12,687 nt of DNA from JAKVAV01 sp047633195. Its GTDB lineage: Bacteria > Bacteroidota > Bacteroidia > Flavobacteriales_D > Cryomorphaceae. Below, in pieces: positions 1-6,116 of the stretch. Location of the stretch: assembly GCA_047633195.1 (NCBI GenBank), contig JBLIEU010000069.1, positions 1 through 12,687 of the forward strand, written 5' to 3'. The notes beneath the pieces are model-generated. The model was given only the letters and a program-made list of their open reading frames with translations, ran no database searches and was not told where the DNA came from. The position numbers and the translations under genes are program-made. How positions within the stretch are numbered: the stretch's first letter is position 1; the number at the start of each line of letters is the position of its first letter.

Positions 1-596
1 TGATTGATAAGGGAGTAAACAGCCGCGCGGTATTGGATGCCATTGGATCCATCCCAAGGCACGTATTTATGGATTCAGCGTTTCTGAATTTTGCCTACGA
101 GGATACTGCATTTCCCATTGGTGCAGATCAAACTATTTCGCAACCATACACGGTGGCTGTACAGACCATGCTTTTAGAAGTACAGCCTGGCACCAAAGTA
201 TTGGAAATAGGAACGGGAAGTGGTTACCAAGCAGCGGTGCTCAATGCGCTGGGGTGCAAAGTTTTTTCAATTGAAAGGCAGAAGTTGCTTTTTAAGAAAG
301 CAAAGAAAAACTTGGCTGATATGAACACGACGGTTAAAAGTTTTTACGGAGATGGCTACAAAGGATTGCCCGCTTTTGGCCCCTTTGAACGTGTTCTGAT
401 TACATGCGGCGCGCCCTTCGTTCCTCCAGATCTTCTCGATCAATTGGTAGAAGGAGGCATAATGGTTATCCCACTAGGAGAAGGGGCAGATCAAGAAATG
501 CTTAAAATCAGAAAATTGCCAGATGGCAAATACGAAGAGACCAGGCACGGAGATTTTCGTTTTGTCCCGATGTTGCCCGACAAAGAAGGTGTTTAA
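1..596 (+). CDS. pcm: Protein-L-isoaspartate O-methyltransferase, 5' end outside window
   Basis: This enzyme transfers a methyl group from S-adenosylmethionine to abnormal L-isoaspartyl residues, the first step in repairing aged proteins; it is normally cytoplasmic. The reading frame is open from the left edge (first whole codon at 3) and begins IDKGVNSRAVLDAIGSIPRH, which fits the conserved helix before the PRHxF motif, so the true start lies upstream. The family motifs follow: QTISQPYTVA near the substrate pocket, then the SAM-binding VLEIGTGSGYQ (positions about 204-236), and GPFERVLITCGAP further on. About 197 residues are visible; full-length family members have roughly 205-220, so only some 10-20 residues are missing. 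The 60-base gap to the next gene holds no convincing terminator, so read-through is possible. The family call is secure. Confidence 0.93.
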   Translation, partial: IDKGVNSRAVLDAIGSIPRHVFMDSAFLNFAYEDTAFPIGADQTISQPYTVAVQTMLLEVQPGTKVLEIGTGSGYQAAVLNALGCKVFSIERQKLLFKKAKKNLADMNTTVKSFYGDGYKGLPAFGPFERVLITCGAPFVPPDLLDQLVEGGIMVIPLGEGADQEMLKIRKLPDGKYEETRHGDFRFVPMLPDKEGV

Positions 597-656
597 TTGA
601 GCTTCTAATAATAAATCGCGCTAGAAAGAGTTTATTTGTCCGTAAACCAATCAGTA

Positions 657-1532
657 ATGATGAAGAAATTAGTGCTTAGTTCTGCGTTTATCGCAATGGC
701 CGTTGCTGCTTTTGCTCAACCTGTTTCAAAGAAAGGAGAATCATATTTACCTCGAGAAGGAGATTGGGCAGTGGGAATAGATGCCTCTCCGTTTCTGCGG
801 TACTTCGGAAACTTCTTCACGGAAGCAGAGAACCCTCCACCATTCGCTGAATACACCAATGATCAATTGGCCATTACAGCCAAGAAATTCATTAGAGATG
901 ACTTTGCTTATAGAGCTGGTTTGCGTTTAAATATTTCGGCAGACAAAAATCGCACTTTCAGTCCCGAGTTCAGTGTAGACCCTACCAATACTACTGTGGA
1001 GGATTCGTATGGTAGAACGTTTACGAATGCTTACCTCTCTTTCGGGGTAGAGAAAAGAAAAGGGAAAACAAGAATTCAAGGCTTTTATGGTGCAGAGGGA
1101 TATTTAGGCTTTGGAACAGAGAACCATAATTTTGAATATGGAAACGACATTTCCCAAGAGAATACGAGTCCTATTCGCAGCGAATTTGAATTGGCTTTTC
1201 AGAACGACACGCGTGAGCTGACCAATATTTCTGAGACAGGTGCCTTCGTGACCGAATTTACCAAGGGCGCTCAATTTACTATTGGTGCTAGAGCTTTTTT
1301 GGGAGCAGAGATATTCCTTTTCCCAAAATGGTCCCTTGGTTTTGAATACGGCATAGCAATGGGTTTCTCTTACGAAGGAAACAGCGAGATAGTCGAAGAA
1401 CAATGGGCGGTGCCTGTTGGCGGAAGCGCTGAGCAGTTTGTCACCACGATTAGCAATGAAGGTGGAAGCTCATCATTTAAGCTTGATAATGACATCTCGG
1501 GAGGAGCGCTCTTCATGACCTTTTATTTCTAA
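657..1532 (+). CDS. Outer-membrane beta-barrel protein, function unknown
   Basis: No precise function can be assigned. With the ATG at 657 the protein has 291 residues. It opens with a type I signal peptide: basic MMKK, a hydrophobic stretch, then AAFA with predicted cleavage before Gln21. The mature part is rich in alternating hydrophobic/polar, aromatic strands, such as WAVGIDASPFLRYFGNFF near the start, and ends in ALFMTFYF. A terminal aromatic strand ending in Phe is typical of barrels inserted by the BAM machinery. The frame is open back to a TTG at 636, but that would put seven extra residues before the MMKK signal, so 657 (or ATG 660) is preferred. A near-consensus -7 element TTTATTTG sits at 631-638. 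The mature N-terminal Gln makes it a candidate substrate of the glutaminyl cyclase encoded two genes downstream. Confidence 0.8.
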   Translation: MMKKLVLSSAFIAMAVAAFAQPVSKKGESYLPREGDWAVGIDASPFLRYFGNFFTEAENPPPFAEYTNDQLAITAKKFIRDDFAYRAGLRLNISADKNRTFSPEFSVDPTNTTVEDSYGRTFTNAYLSFGVEKRKGKTRIQGFYGAEGYLGFGTENHNFEYGNDISQENTSPIRSEFELAFQNDTRELTNISETGAFVTEFTKGAQFTIGARAFLGAEIFLFPKWSLGFEYGIAMGFSYEGNSEIVEEQWAVPVGGSAEQFVTTISNEGGSSSFKLDNDISGGALFMTFYF

Positions 1533-1537
1533 TTTTG
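1530..1537 (+). promoter_or_regulatory. Candidate Bacteroidota -7 promoter element for nnr
   Basis: TAATTTTG matches the Bacteroidota sigma-factor -7 consensus TAnnTTTG exactly and overlaps the TAA stop codon of the barrel-protein gene. Transcription would start near 1544 and leave a leader of about 20 bases before the TTG start of nnr. No good -33 TTTG box is visible at the usual spacing, so this rests on the -7 match alone. Confidence 0.35.
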
Positions 1538-1565
1538 CAGGTCCGAGGCAAACCCTCACTCCGAC

Positions 1566-3101
1566 TTGAAAATACTTACCGCAGAACAGATACGAGAGGC
1601 AGATGCCTACACCATAAAAAACGAGCCGATCAAATCGATCGACTTAATGGAGCGCGCTGGCGCCAAGTGTTTTGATTGGATCTATGAGAACGCTCCGCAG
1701 CTATTCGATGCGAAGAAAACGGAAGAAAAAGATTGGCTATTCAATGTTATTGTCGGTCCTGGAAATAACGGTGGTGACGGATTGGTTATCGCAAGATTAC
1801 TCCAGAAAGTAGGCTACGATGTTCAGATTTCTTACGTAAAGCTGACCAATAAGCCTTCTCCCGATTTTGCTGCGAATTTCGCCAAGCTTGGAAAGCTCAA
1901 GAAAGCCTTAGTTGAGATTTCCTCCGAGAAAGAAGTCATTGACTACTCTCCGAAATCAGTGATCATCGATGCCGTATTCGGAACGGGTTTAAATCGACCT
2001 GCCGAGGGAATAGCTGCCGCCGTAATCGATAAGATTAACCAATCAGGAGCCGCCGTGGTCAGCATTGACCTACCCAGCGGAATGTACAGCGAAGACAACG
2101 CTGAGAACAATCGAGATACGATAGTGGGATCAGATTATCTTTTGACTTTTCAAGTGCCAAAGTTGTCTTTCTACTTGGCCGAGTCAGCACCGTTCATTGG
2201 TAAGCTAGTCATCTTAGACATTGGATTGCATTTTGATTTTTTGAACAACGTAGATTCGAAATTCCATGTTCTAACTGATGCTAATATTGCAGTGATGAGG
2301 CGCCCTAGAAGGAGTTTTGATCACAAAGGTACTTTTGGACATGCTTTGATAATAGCAGGTTCTGAAGGAAAGAGAGGAGCAGCTTTAATGGCTGTAGAGG
2401 CAGTACTTCGGGCAGGTGCGGGACTTGTGACCTTGCATACTGATAAGGAAGGAGCGCGACTCTTGCACCAGTCTACGCGAGAAGCCATGGTTTCAATTGA
2501 CCCATCAGATGATGGTAGTTTTACAACCTTGCCCAATTTGAAAAAGTACAATGCGATTGCCGTAGGTCCAGGTTCGGGTACATCAGAACAAACGGCTAGT
2601 GCTTTGAAGCGTTTAATCCAAGAATCTCAGGTGCCACTTCTCCTCGATGCAGACGCGGTGAATATTTTGGCGGAGAATCTCACTTGGCTCGCTTTTTTGC
2701 CGAAAGGCAGCATCCTGACTCCGCACCCAGGTGAGTTTGCCAGATTGATCAGAGACAAGAAAACACATTACCAGAACATACAGTCCCAGATAGAGCTAAG
2801 CAGAAAGTACGGTATTTACATTTTGCTGAAAGGAGGAAAAAGCACCTTGAGCTTGCCCGACGGCCAAGTATTGATAAACAATACGGGCAATCCTGGAATG
2901 GGCTCTGCTGGCATGGGTGATGTGTTGACCGGTATCATCGCAGGACTTTTGGCTTCGGGCTATCAGCCAATGCACGCCGCTGCGCTGGGAATGTATATTC
3001 ACGGAAGAGCTGCCGATATAGCTCTGAAAAAAGAAAGCGTAGAATCTTTAATTGCAACCGACGTTACAAAGCACCTCGGTAGGGCATTTCAATCAGTGTA
3101 A
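1566..3101 (+). CDS. nnr: Bifunctional NAD(P)H-hydrate epimerase / ADP-dependent dehydratase
   Basis: This is a metabolite-repair enzyme. The N-terminal half interconverts R- and S-NAD(P)HX, and the C-terminal half dehydrates S-NAD(P)HX back to NAD(P)H at the expense of ADP. The protein has 511 residues, normal for the fused form. The epimerase (YjeF_N) domain spans about 1-225, with VGPGNNGGDG at 64-72 and SIDLPSG at 167-172. The kinase-like dehydratase (YjeF_C) domain spans about 235-505, with HKGTFGHALIIAGS at 253-266, GPGSG at 334-338, LTPHPGEF at 384-391 and the nucleotide-binding NTGNPGMGSAGMGDVLTG at 439-456. The start is TTG: the N-terminus MKILTAEQIREADAYT is what the family has, and no ATG or GTG lies in frame between it and the preceding stop at 1530. 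The lipoprotein gene downstream begins one base after its stop, so the two are probably co-transcribed. Confidence 0.95.
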   Translation: MKILTAEQIREADAYTIKNEPIKSIDLMERAGAKCFDWIYENAPQLFDAKKTEEKDWLFNVIVGPGNNGGDGLVIARLLQKVGYDVQISYVKLTNKPSPDFAANFAKLGKLKKALVEISSEKEVIDYSPKSVIIDAVFGTGLNRPAEGIAAAVIDKINQSGAAVVSIDLPSGMYSEDNAENNRDTIVGSDYLLTFQVPKLSFYLAESAPFIGKLVILDIGLHFDFLNNVDSKFHVLTDANIAVMRRPRRSFDHKGTFGHALIIAGSEGKRGAALMAVEAVLRAGAGLVTLHTDKEGARLLHQSTREAMVSIDPSDDGSFTTLPNLKKYNAIAVGPGSGTSEQTASALKRLIQESQVPLLLDADAVNILAENLTWLAFLPKGSILTPHPGEFARLIRDKKTHYQNIQSQIELSRKYGIYILLKGGKSTLSLPDGQVLINNTGNPGMGSAGMGDVLTGIIAGLLASGYQPMHAAALGMYIHGRAADIALKKESVESLIATDVTKHLGRAFQSV

Positions 3102-3102
3102 G

Positions 3103-4206
3103 ATGAGAATTAGAAGCATTTTGTTTGCCATTTTGGCGATTCTGATAGTTGGTTGCACGGATGATCAGCCATCAAAGAGAGGGGGAAAGCGGCCCACGCA
3201 AGAGTCGGCGGGTTCTTCTTTCAGAATCAGACTGCTGAATGCCCAGGGTCTCACTTACGGAGATTCACTCCACTTTGAGGTAAAGTCAGATTCGCCTGAC
3301 CAAAGTATCGCCAAGATGGAGATCAGCGGTAAAGACGATAAGCAGTCTGTTGTCACTGTTTCGAAAAACAACTTTAAAGTCGCTTCAAACTTGATTGGGG
3401 GCGGAGAAGTAAGGCTAAAGTTTAAGGCTATTTACGAAGATGGAAAAGCTACTACCCGCTACAAGGAAGTGGTGATTAAGCCAACGTCGAAACCCGTAGA
3501 GTGGAAGTTTGATGTCGTTCACAAGTATCCCCATGACGTGAGCGCGTATACCCAAGGTTTTCTAGTTTACAATGGTTTCATCTACGAAGGAACGGGAAAC
3601 TACGGCGAGTCGAAGTTGAGAAAACTTGACTTGACAACGGGCGAGACCGTTCAGGAAAAGAACCTAAGTGAGGACATTTTTGGTGAGGGGATCACTATTT
3701 TCAACGATAAGATCTATCAGGTCACTTATAAGTCTGGACGAGGGTTCGTCTACGATAGAGCGAGTTTTGCTCAGCTTAATGAATTCTCCTATTATACAGA
3801 AACATCCGAAGGCTGGGGTCTTACTCACAACGATACGAGTTTGATTCTATCTGATGGTTCCTCTTTATTGTATTTCATCAATCCGAGTACGATGGAAGTA
3901 GAAAAGCGTCTCAACGTATTTGATGAAAATGGGAACGTAACGAGACTGAACGAATTGGAGTTCATCGATGGAAGAATCTACGCCAACATTTACACTGAGC
4001 CTTACATTGTGGAGCTTGATGCTGCAACGGGACAGGTCATCAATCGATACTCCGCTCTGGGAATCGTCGACCGTTCTGAAGCCAACTCGAATATGGATGT
4101 ATTGAACGGAATAGCCATTCATCCCCTTACGGGAAACCTCCTAGTGACGGGTAAGTACTGGAGTAAAATCTATGAAGTGAAGCCCGTTCCGCATCAAGGG
4201 TCTTAA
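3103..4206 (+). CDS. Lipoprotein glutaminyl-peptide cyclotransferase (plant/bacterial-type QC)
   Basis: The enzyme turns N-terminal glutamine into pyroglutamate on exported proteins, protecting them from aminopeptidases. With ATG 3103 it has 367 residues. A lipoprotein signal peptide ends in the lipobox IVGC (Cys18), so it should be anchored on the periplasmic side of a membrane. Residues about 37-127 look like an all-beta, immunoglobulin-like extension. The catalytic beta-propeller (Glu_cyclase_2 family) follows, recognisable by YTQGFLVYNGFIYEGTGNYG (149-168), EGWGLT (236-241), LNELEFIDGRIYANIY (282-297) and DVLNGIAIHPLTG (332-344). The frame also opens at a TTG at 3052 inside nnr, but the lipoprotein signal fixes the start at 3103, one base after the nnr stop. 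The gene ends in an overlap with the convergent gene, the two sharing TTAA at 4203-4206. Confidence 0.9.
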   Translation: MRIRSILFAILAILIVGCTDDQPSKRGGKRPTQESAGSSFRIRLLNAQGLTYGDSLHFEVKSDSPDQSIAKMEISGKDDKQSVVTVSKNNFKVASNLIGGGEVRLKFKAIYEDGKATTRYKEVVIKPTSKPVEWKFDVVHKYPHDVSAYTQGFLVYNGFIYEGTGNYGESKLRKLDLTTGETVQEKNLSEDIFGEGITIFNDKIYQVTYKSGRGFVYDRASFAQLNEFSYYTETSEGWGLTHNDTSLILSDGSSLLYFINPSTMEVEKRLNVFDENGNVTRLNELEFIDGRIYANIYTEPYIVELDAATGQVINRYSALGIVDRSEANSNMDVLNGIAIHPLTGNLLVTGKYWSKIYEVKPVPHQGS

Positions 4207-4814
4207 TATTCTAATTCTCCTAAACCTTGACGAATTATCTCGGGCTCTCCATCGGTAAGGTCTACGATCGTTGAAGCTTCATTATTTCCCATTCCACCGT
4301 CTATCACGACATCAACTAGCTTTCCGTACTTCTCGTGGATGAGTTCTGGATCAGTTGTATACTCCAATATTTCGTCGTCATCATGAACCGAAGTCGCTAT
4401 GATCGGATTTCCGAATTCAAGGACAATCTCTCGGGCTATGTTGTTGTTGGGAACACGAATCCCAATGGTCTTCTTTTTGCTTTTGAAAATCTTAGGCACA
4501 TTGCCCGTGGCATTTAGAATAAATGTAAAGGCACCGGGAAGAGATTTCTTCAATAGTTTGTAATCGGGCGTATTTATTTTGGCGTATTCGCTAATGTGGC
4601 TCAAGTCGTAGCAGATAATAGAGAAGTTGGCCTTTTCGGGTTTTATGCCTTTTATGGCCGCTACTTTGGCAATGGCTTTTTGATTCATCAAGTCACAACC
4701 GATGCTGTAAACCGTATCCGTAGGATAAATGACGATACCTCCATTTCTAAGAATGTCAGCGACTTCCTGAATTCTTTTGGGATTGGGATTATCTGGATAG
4801 ATTTTGAGAATCAT
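4203..4814 (-). CDS. YciO/TsaC (Sua5-YrdC) family protein, YciO-like
   Basis: Sua5/TsaC enzymes make L-threonylcarbamoyl-AMP from threonine, bicarbonate and ATP for the t6A tRNA modification. The 203-residue protein has the fold's signatures: GGIVIYPTDTVYSIGCDL (25-42), LPGAFTFIL (92-100), KTIGIRVP (115-122) and ASTIVDLTDGEPEIIRQG (180-197). The N-terminus MILKIYPDNPNPKR and length resemble E. coli YciO. Two motifs usual in TsaC are altered: the K-x-R-P region reads KGIKP (55-59), and the SAN motif reads TSVHDDDE (141-148). It is therefore better placed in the YciO branch, whose role is less settled than that of TsaC; whether it makes t6A here cannot be told from sequence. A transaldolase terminator lies about 45 bases upstream of the start, so it probably has its own promoter. 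Confidence 0.87.
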   Translation of the reverse strand: MILKIYPDNPNPKRIQEVADILRNGGIVIYPTDTVYSIGCDLMNQKAIAKVAAIKGIKPEKANFSIICYDLSHISEYAKINTPDYKLLKKSLPGAFTFILNATGNVPKIFKSKKKTIGIRVPNNNIAREIVLEFGNPIIATSVHDDDEILEYTTDPELIHEKYGKLVDVVIDGGMGNNEASTIVDLTDGEPEIIRQGLGELEY

Positions 4815-4844
4815 GAGCTGGAGATTTGAGGGTTAAAATTACGA

Positions 4845-4882
4845 TTACAAAACAAAAAAATCCGCACTAGAAGCGCGGATTT
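4845..4882 (-). terminator. Rho-independent terminator downstream of the transaldolase gene
   Basis: AAATCCGC (4858-4865) and GCGGATTT (4875-4882) form an 8-bp stem with a 9-base loop. Read on the minus strand, the stem runs into TTTTTTTGTTTTG, a good U-tract. It lies 195 bases past the transaldolase stop, so the transcript would have a long 3' untranslated region. Confidence 0.75.
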
Positions 4883-4989
4883 CAGTTTCGTAGATTGATT
4901 TAACTAGAATCTGTCCATTTTTTAGAGTGTCTGAACGAGAGAGTTCATTAGCAAGTCACTAGACCAAGCCGAAGGCAGGGGCGCATGAA

Positions 4990-5037
4990 GTTTTAAAAAT
5001 TAGGGAGTTGACGAATGTCAATGACTGTTTTTAAAAC
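4990..5037. repeat. Inverted repeat in the transaldolase 3' region
   Basis: GTTTTAAAAA (4990-4999) is repeated inverted as TTTTTAAAAC (5028-5037), a perfect 10-bp match. Inside it, AGT-TGAC (5006-5012) pairs with GTCA (5017-5020) and ACT (5024-5026), leaving loop GAAT and a 3-base bulge. Each outer arm contains the self-complementary TTTTAAAA, so part of the symmetry may simply reflect AT-richness. It could be an RNA hairpin in the long 3' untranslated region or a protein-binding site. There is no proper T-tract for a terminator. Confidence 0.45.
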
Positions 5038-5077
5038 AAGTGCAACGCAGATAATGGACTCTATAGACAGAAACTAA

Positions 5078-5740
5078 TTAGACTGCAGTTGCTGCATTCT
5101 TATGATCAGACAAGAATTGTTCGAGGCCGCTATCGGTAAGTGGGTGCTTGAGCAATCCAAGAATCACGCTAAGTGGCCCTGTCATCACATCTGCTCCGAT
5201 CTCAGCGCATTGGATCAAGTGCATGGTGTGTCTCACTGAGGCAGCAAGGATTTGCGTTTCGTAAGCGTAGTTGTCGTAGATCAACCGAATTTGTTCGATC
5301 AAAGCGACTCCGTCGGTAGAAATGTCGTCTAGTCTTCCAATGAAAGGAGAAACGTAAGTTGCTCCCGCTTTGGCAGCCAAAAGAGCTTGACCCGCAGAGA
5401 AAACCAACGTACAATTCGTCTTGATTCCTTTATCAGAGAAGTATTTCAATGCTTTCACTCCATCTTTGATCATAGGGACTTTGACCACAATATTTTTGTG
5501 GAGTTTGGCAAGTCGCTCGCCTTCTTCTACCATTCCCTCAAAGTCGGTAGCGATTACTTCCGCACTTACGGGACCCGTGACTATCTCACAGATTTTCAGA
5601 TAATGGTCAACGATGTTTGCCTCACCAGTAATTCCCTCTTTGGCCATTAATGATGGATTAGTCGTTACTCCATCTAATACTCCTAAATCTTGGGCTTCTT
5701 TTATTTGCGCAAGATTTGCCGTGTCTATAAAAAAGTTCAT
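5078..5740 (-). CDS. tal: Transaldolase (small, FSA/TalC-type)
   Basis: This pentose-phosphate-pathway enzyme moves a dihydroxyacetone unit between sugar phosphates; it is cytoplasmic. The 220-residue length fits the compact transaldolase/fructose-6-phosphate aldolase (FSA) group. The start MNFFIDTANL, the TTNPSL motif (26-31), IVVKVP with the Schiff-base lysine Lys87, and GIKTNCTLVFS (105-115) are all present. Two positions separate the subgroups in the known enzymes: Gln and Tyr in E. coli FSA, Glu and Phe in transaldolases. Here they read Glu61 (SAEVIAT) and Phe133 (VSPFIGRLDD), favouring transaldolase. A -7-type promoter element lies 20 bases upstream, and a terminator lies about 195 bases past the stop. 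Confidence 0.92.
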   Translation of the reverse strand: MNFFIDTANLAQIKEAQDLGVLDGVTTNPSLMAKEGITGEANIVDHYLKICEIVTGPVSAEVIATDFEGMVEEGERLAKLHKNIVVKVPMIKDGVKALKYFSDKGIKTNCTLVFSAGQALLAAKAGATYVSPFIGRLDDISTDGVALIEQIRLIYDNYAYETQILAASVRHTMHLIQCAEIGADVMTGPLSVILGLLKHPLTDSGLEQFLSDHKNAATAV

Positions 5741-5759
5741 GCTTTAGGGTTTTTGGGAG

Positions 5760-5767
5760 CAAAAATA
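5760..5767 (-). promoter_or_regulatory. Candidate Bacteroidota -7 promoter element for tal
   Basis: Read on the minus strand this is TATTTTTG, an exact match to TAnnTTTG. Transcription would begin about 10-15 bases before the ATG at 5740, giving a very short leader. The only nearby -33 candidate is ATTG at 5794-5797, with 26 bases between, longer than usual, so support is moderate. Confidence 0.4.
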
Positions 5768-5866
5768 ATGAACCATATAGTATGCACCGCTTCCAATCGC
5801 ATGGGCTTATGAACAGGTTTGAAACAAAGCTCGGATTATATGCGCAGGTAGGGAAATCTGTAAAAC

Positions 5867-5895
5867 ACAAAACCCGGTGCTTACCCGGGTTTTGT
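5867..5895. terminator. Strong hairpin, possible terminator of an unidentified transcript
   Basis: ACAAAACCCGG (5867-5877) and CCGGGTTTTGT (5885-5895) form a perfect 11-bp stem with a 7-base loop. On the minus strand it is followed by a T-rich stretch (GTTTTAC), consistent with a terminator. The rhodopsin gene upstream on that strand already has its own terminator at 6054-6085, so either this is a second stop or it ends something transcribed from between them. Confidence 0.5.
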
Positions 5896-6053
5896 CTGCT
5901 ATGAAATATGCGTTTCGGGCTATGAACCAATTCGCATTCTACAATTTAGGCTTTCCCATTGATGACAGCAAACAAAGCGACTTAAATGATTTTTGCGATG
6001 GCTTTTATTGAATCAATAATATGTTCTTTTCGCCGATTTAAATCAGTGCAAAT

Positions 6054-6085
6054 AAAAAAGGCCGACGTAAGCCGGCCTTTTTTTT
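6054..6085. terminator. Bidirectional rho-independent terminator of the rhodopsin gene
   Basis: AAAAAAGGCCG (6054-6064) and CGGCCTTTTTT (6073-6083) form an 11-bp stem around an 8-base loop. It has a run of eight T on the plus strand and six T on the minus strand. It lies 32 bases past the rhodopsin stop. The plus-strand version is at least as good, so it could also end a transcript coming from the left. Confidence 0.85.
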
Positions 6086-6116
6086 GGTCAAAAATACATT
6101 ATTAAGAAACTGATTC

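Larger units (their letters stand above)
5741..6116. other. 376-base intergenic stretch between transaldolase and rhodopsin genes
   Basis: No convincing protein gene was found here. It holds the transaldolase promoter element near its left end, a strong hairpin at 5867-5895 and the rhodopsin terminator at 6054-6085. A 36-codon open frame on the plus strand (5901-6011, starting MKYAFRAMNQFAFYNLGFPI) lies between the two hairpins, but nothing supports its translation. A small RNA on either strand ending at one of the hairpins is possible but unproven. Confidence 0.5.

Noticed and set aside
33..596. pcm starting at the TTG at position 33
   Set aside because: The frame is open further left to the window edge and the residues before it fit the conserved family N-terminus, so the gene is cut by the edge.
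636..656. TTG start at 636 for the barrel protein
   Set aside because: It would add MSVNQSV ahead of a normal MMKK signal peptide; ATG 657 is better.
3052..3102. TTG start at 3052 for the glutaminyl cyclase
   Set aside because: It lies inside nnr and would bury the lipoprotein signal; ATG 3103 gives a proper lipoprotein start.
5658..5930. 90-codon minus-strand frame overlapping the start of the transaldolase gene
   Set aside because: It overlaps a certain gene in another frame, spans a hairpin and a promoter, and its sequence resembles no protein family.
5901..6011. 36-codon plus-strand frame as a protein gene
   Set aside because: Too short to judge, with no ribosome-binding site, homologue or conserved feature recognised; kept only as a question in the findings.
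5741..6116. tRNA or known riboswitch in the hairpin-rich intergenic DNA
   Set aside because: No cloverleaf, T-loop consensus or recognisable riboswitch core was found.
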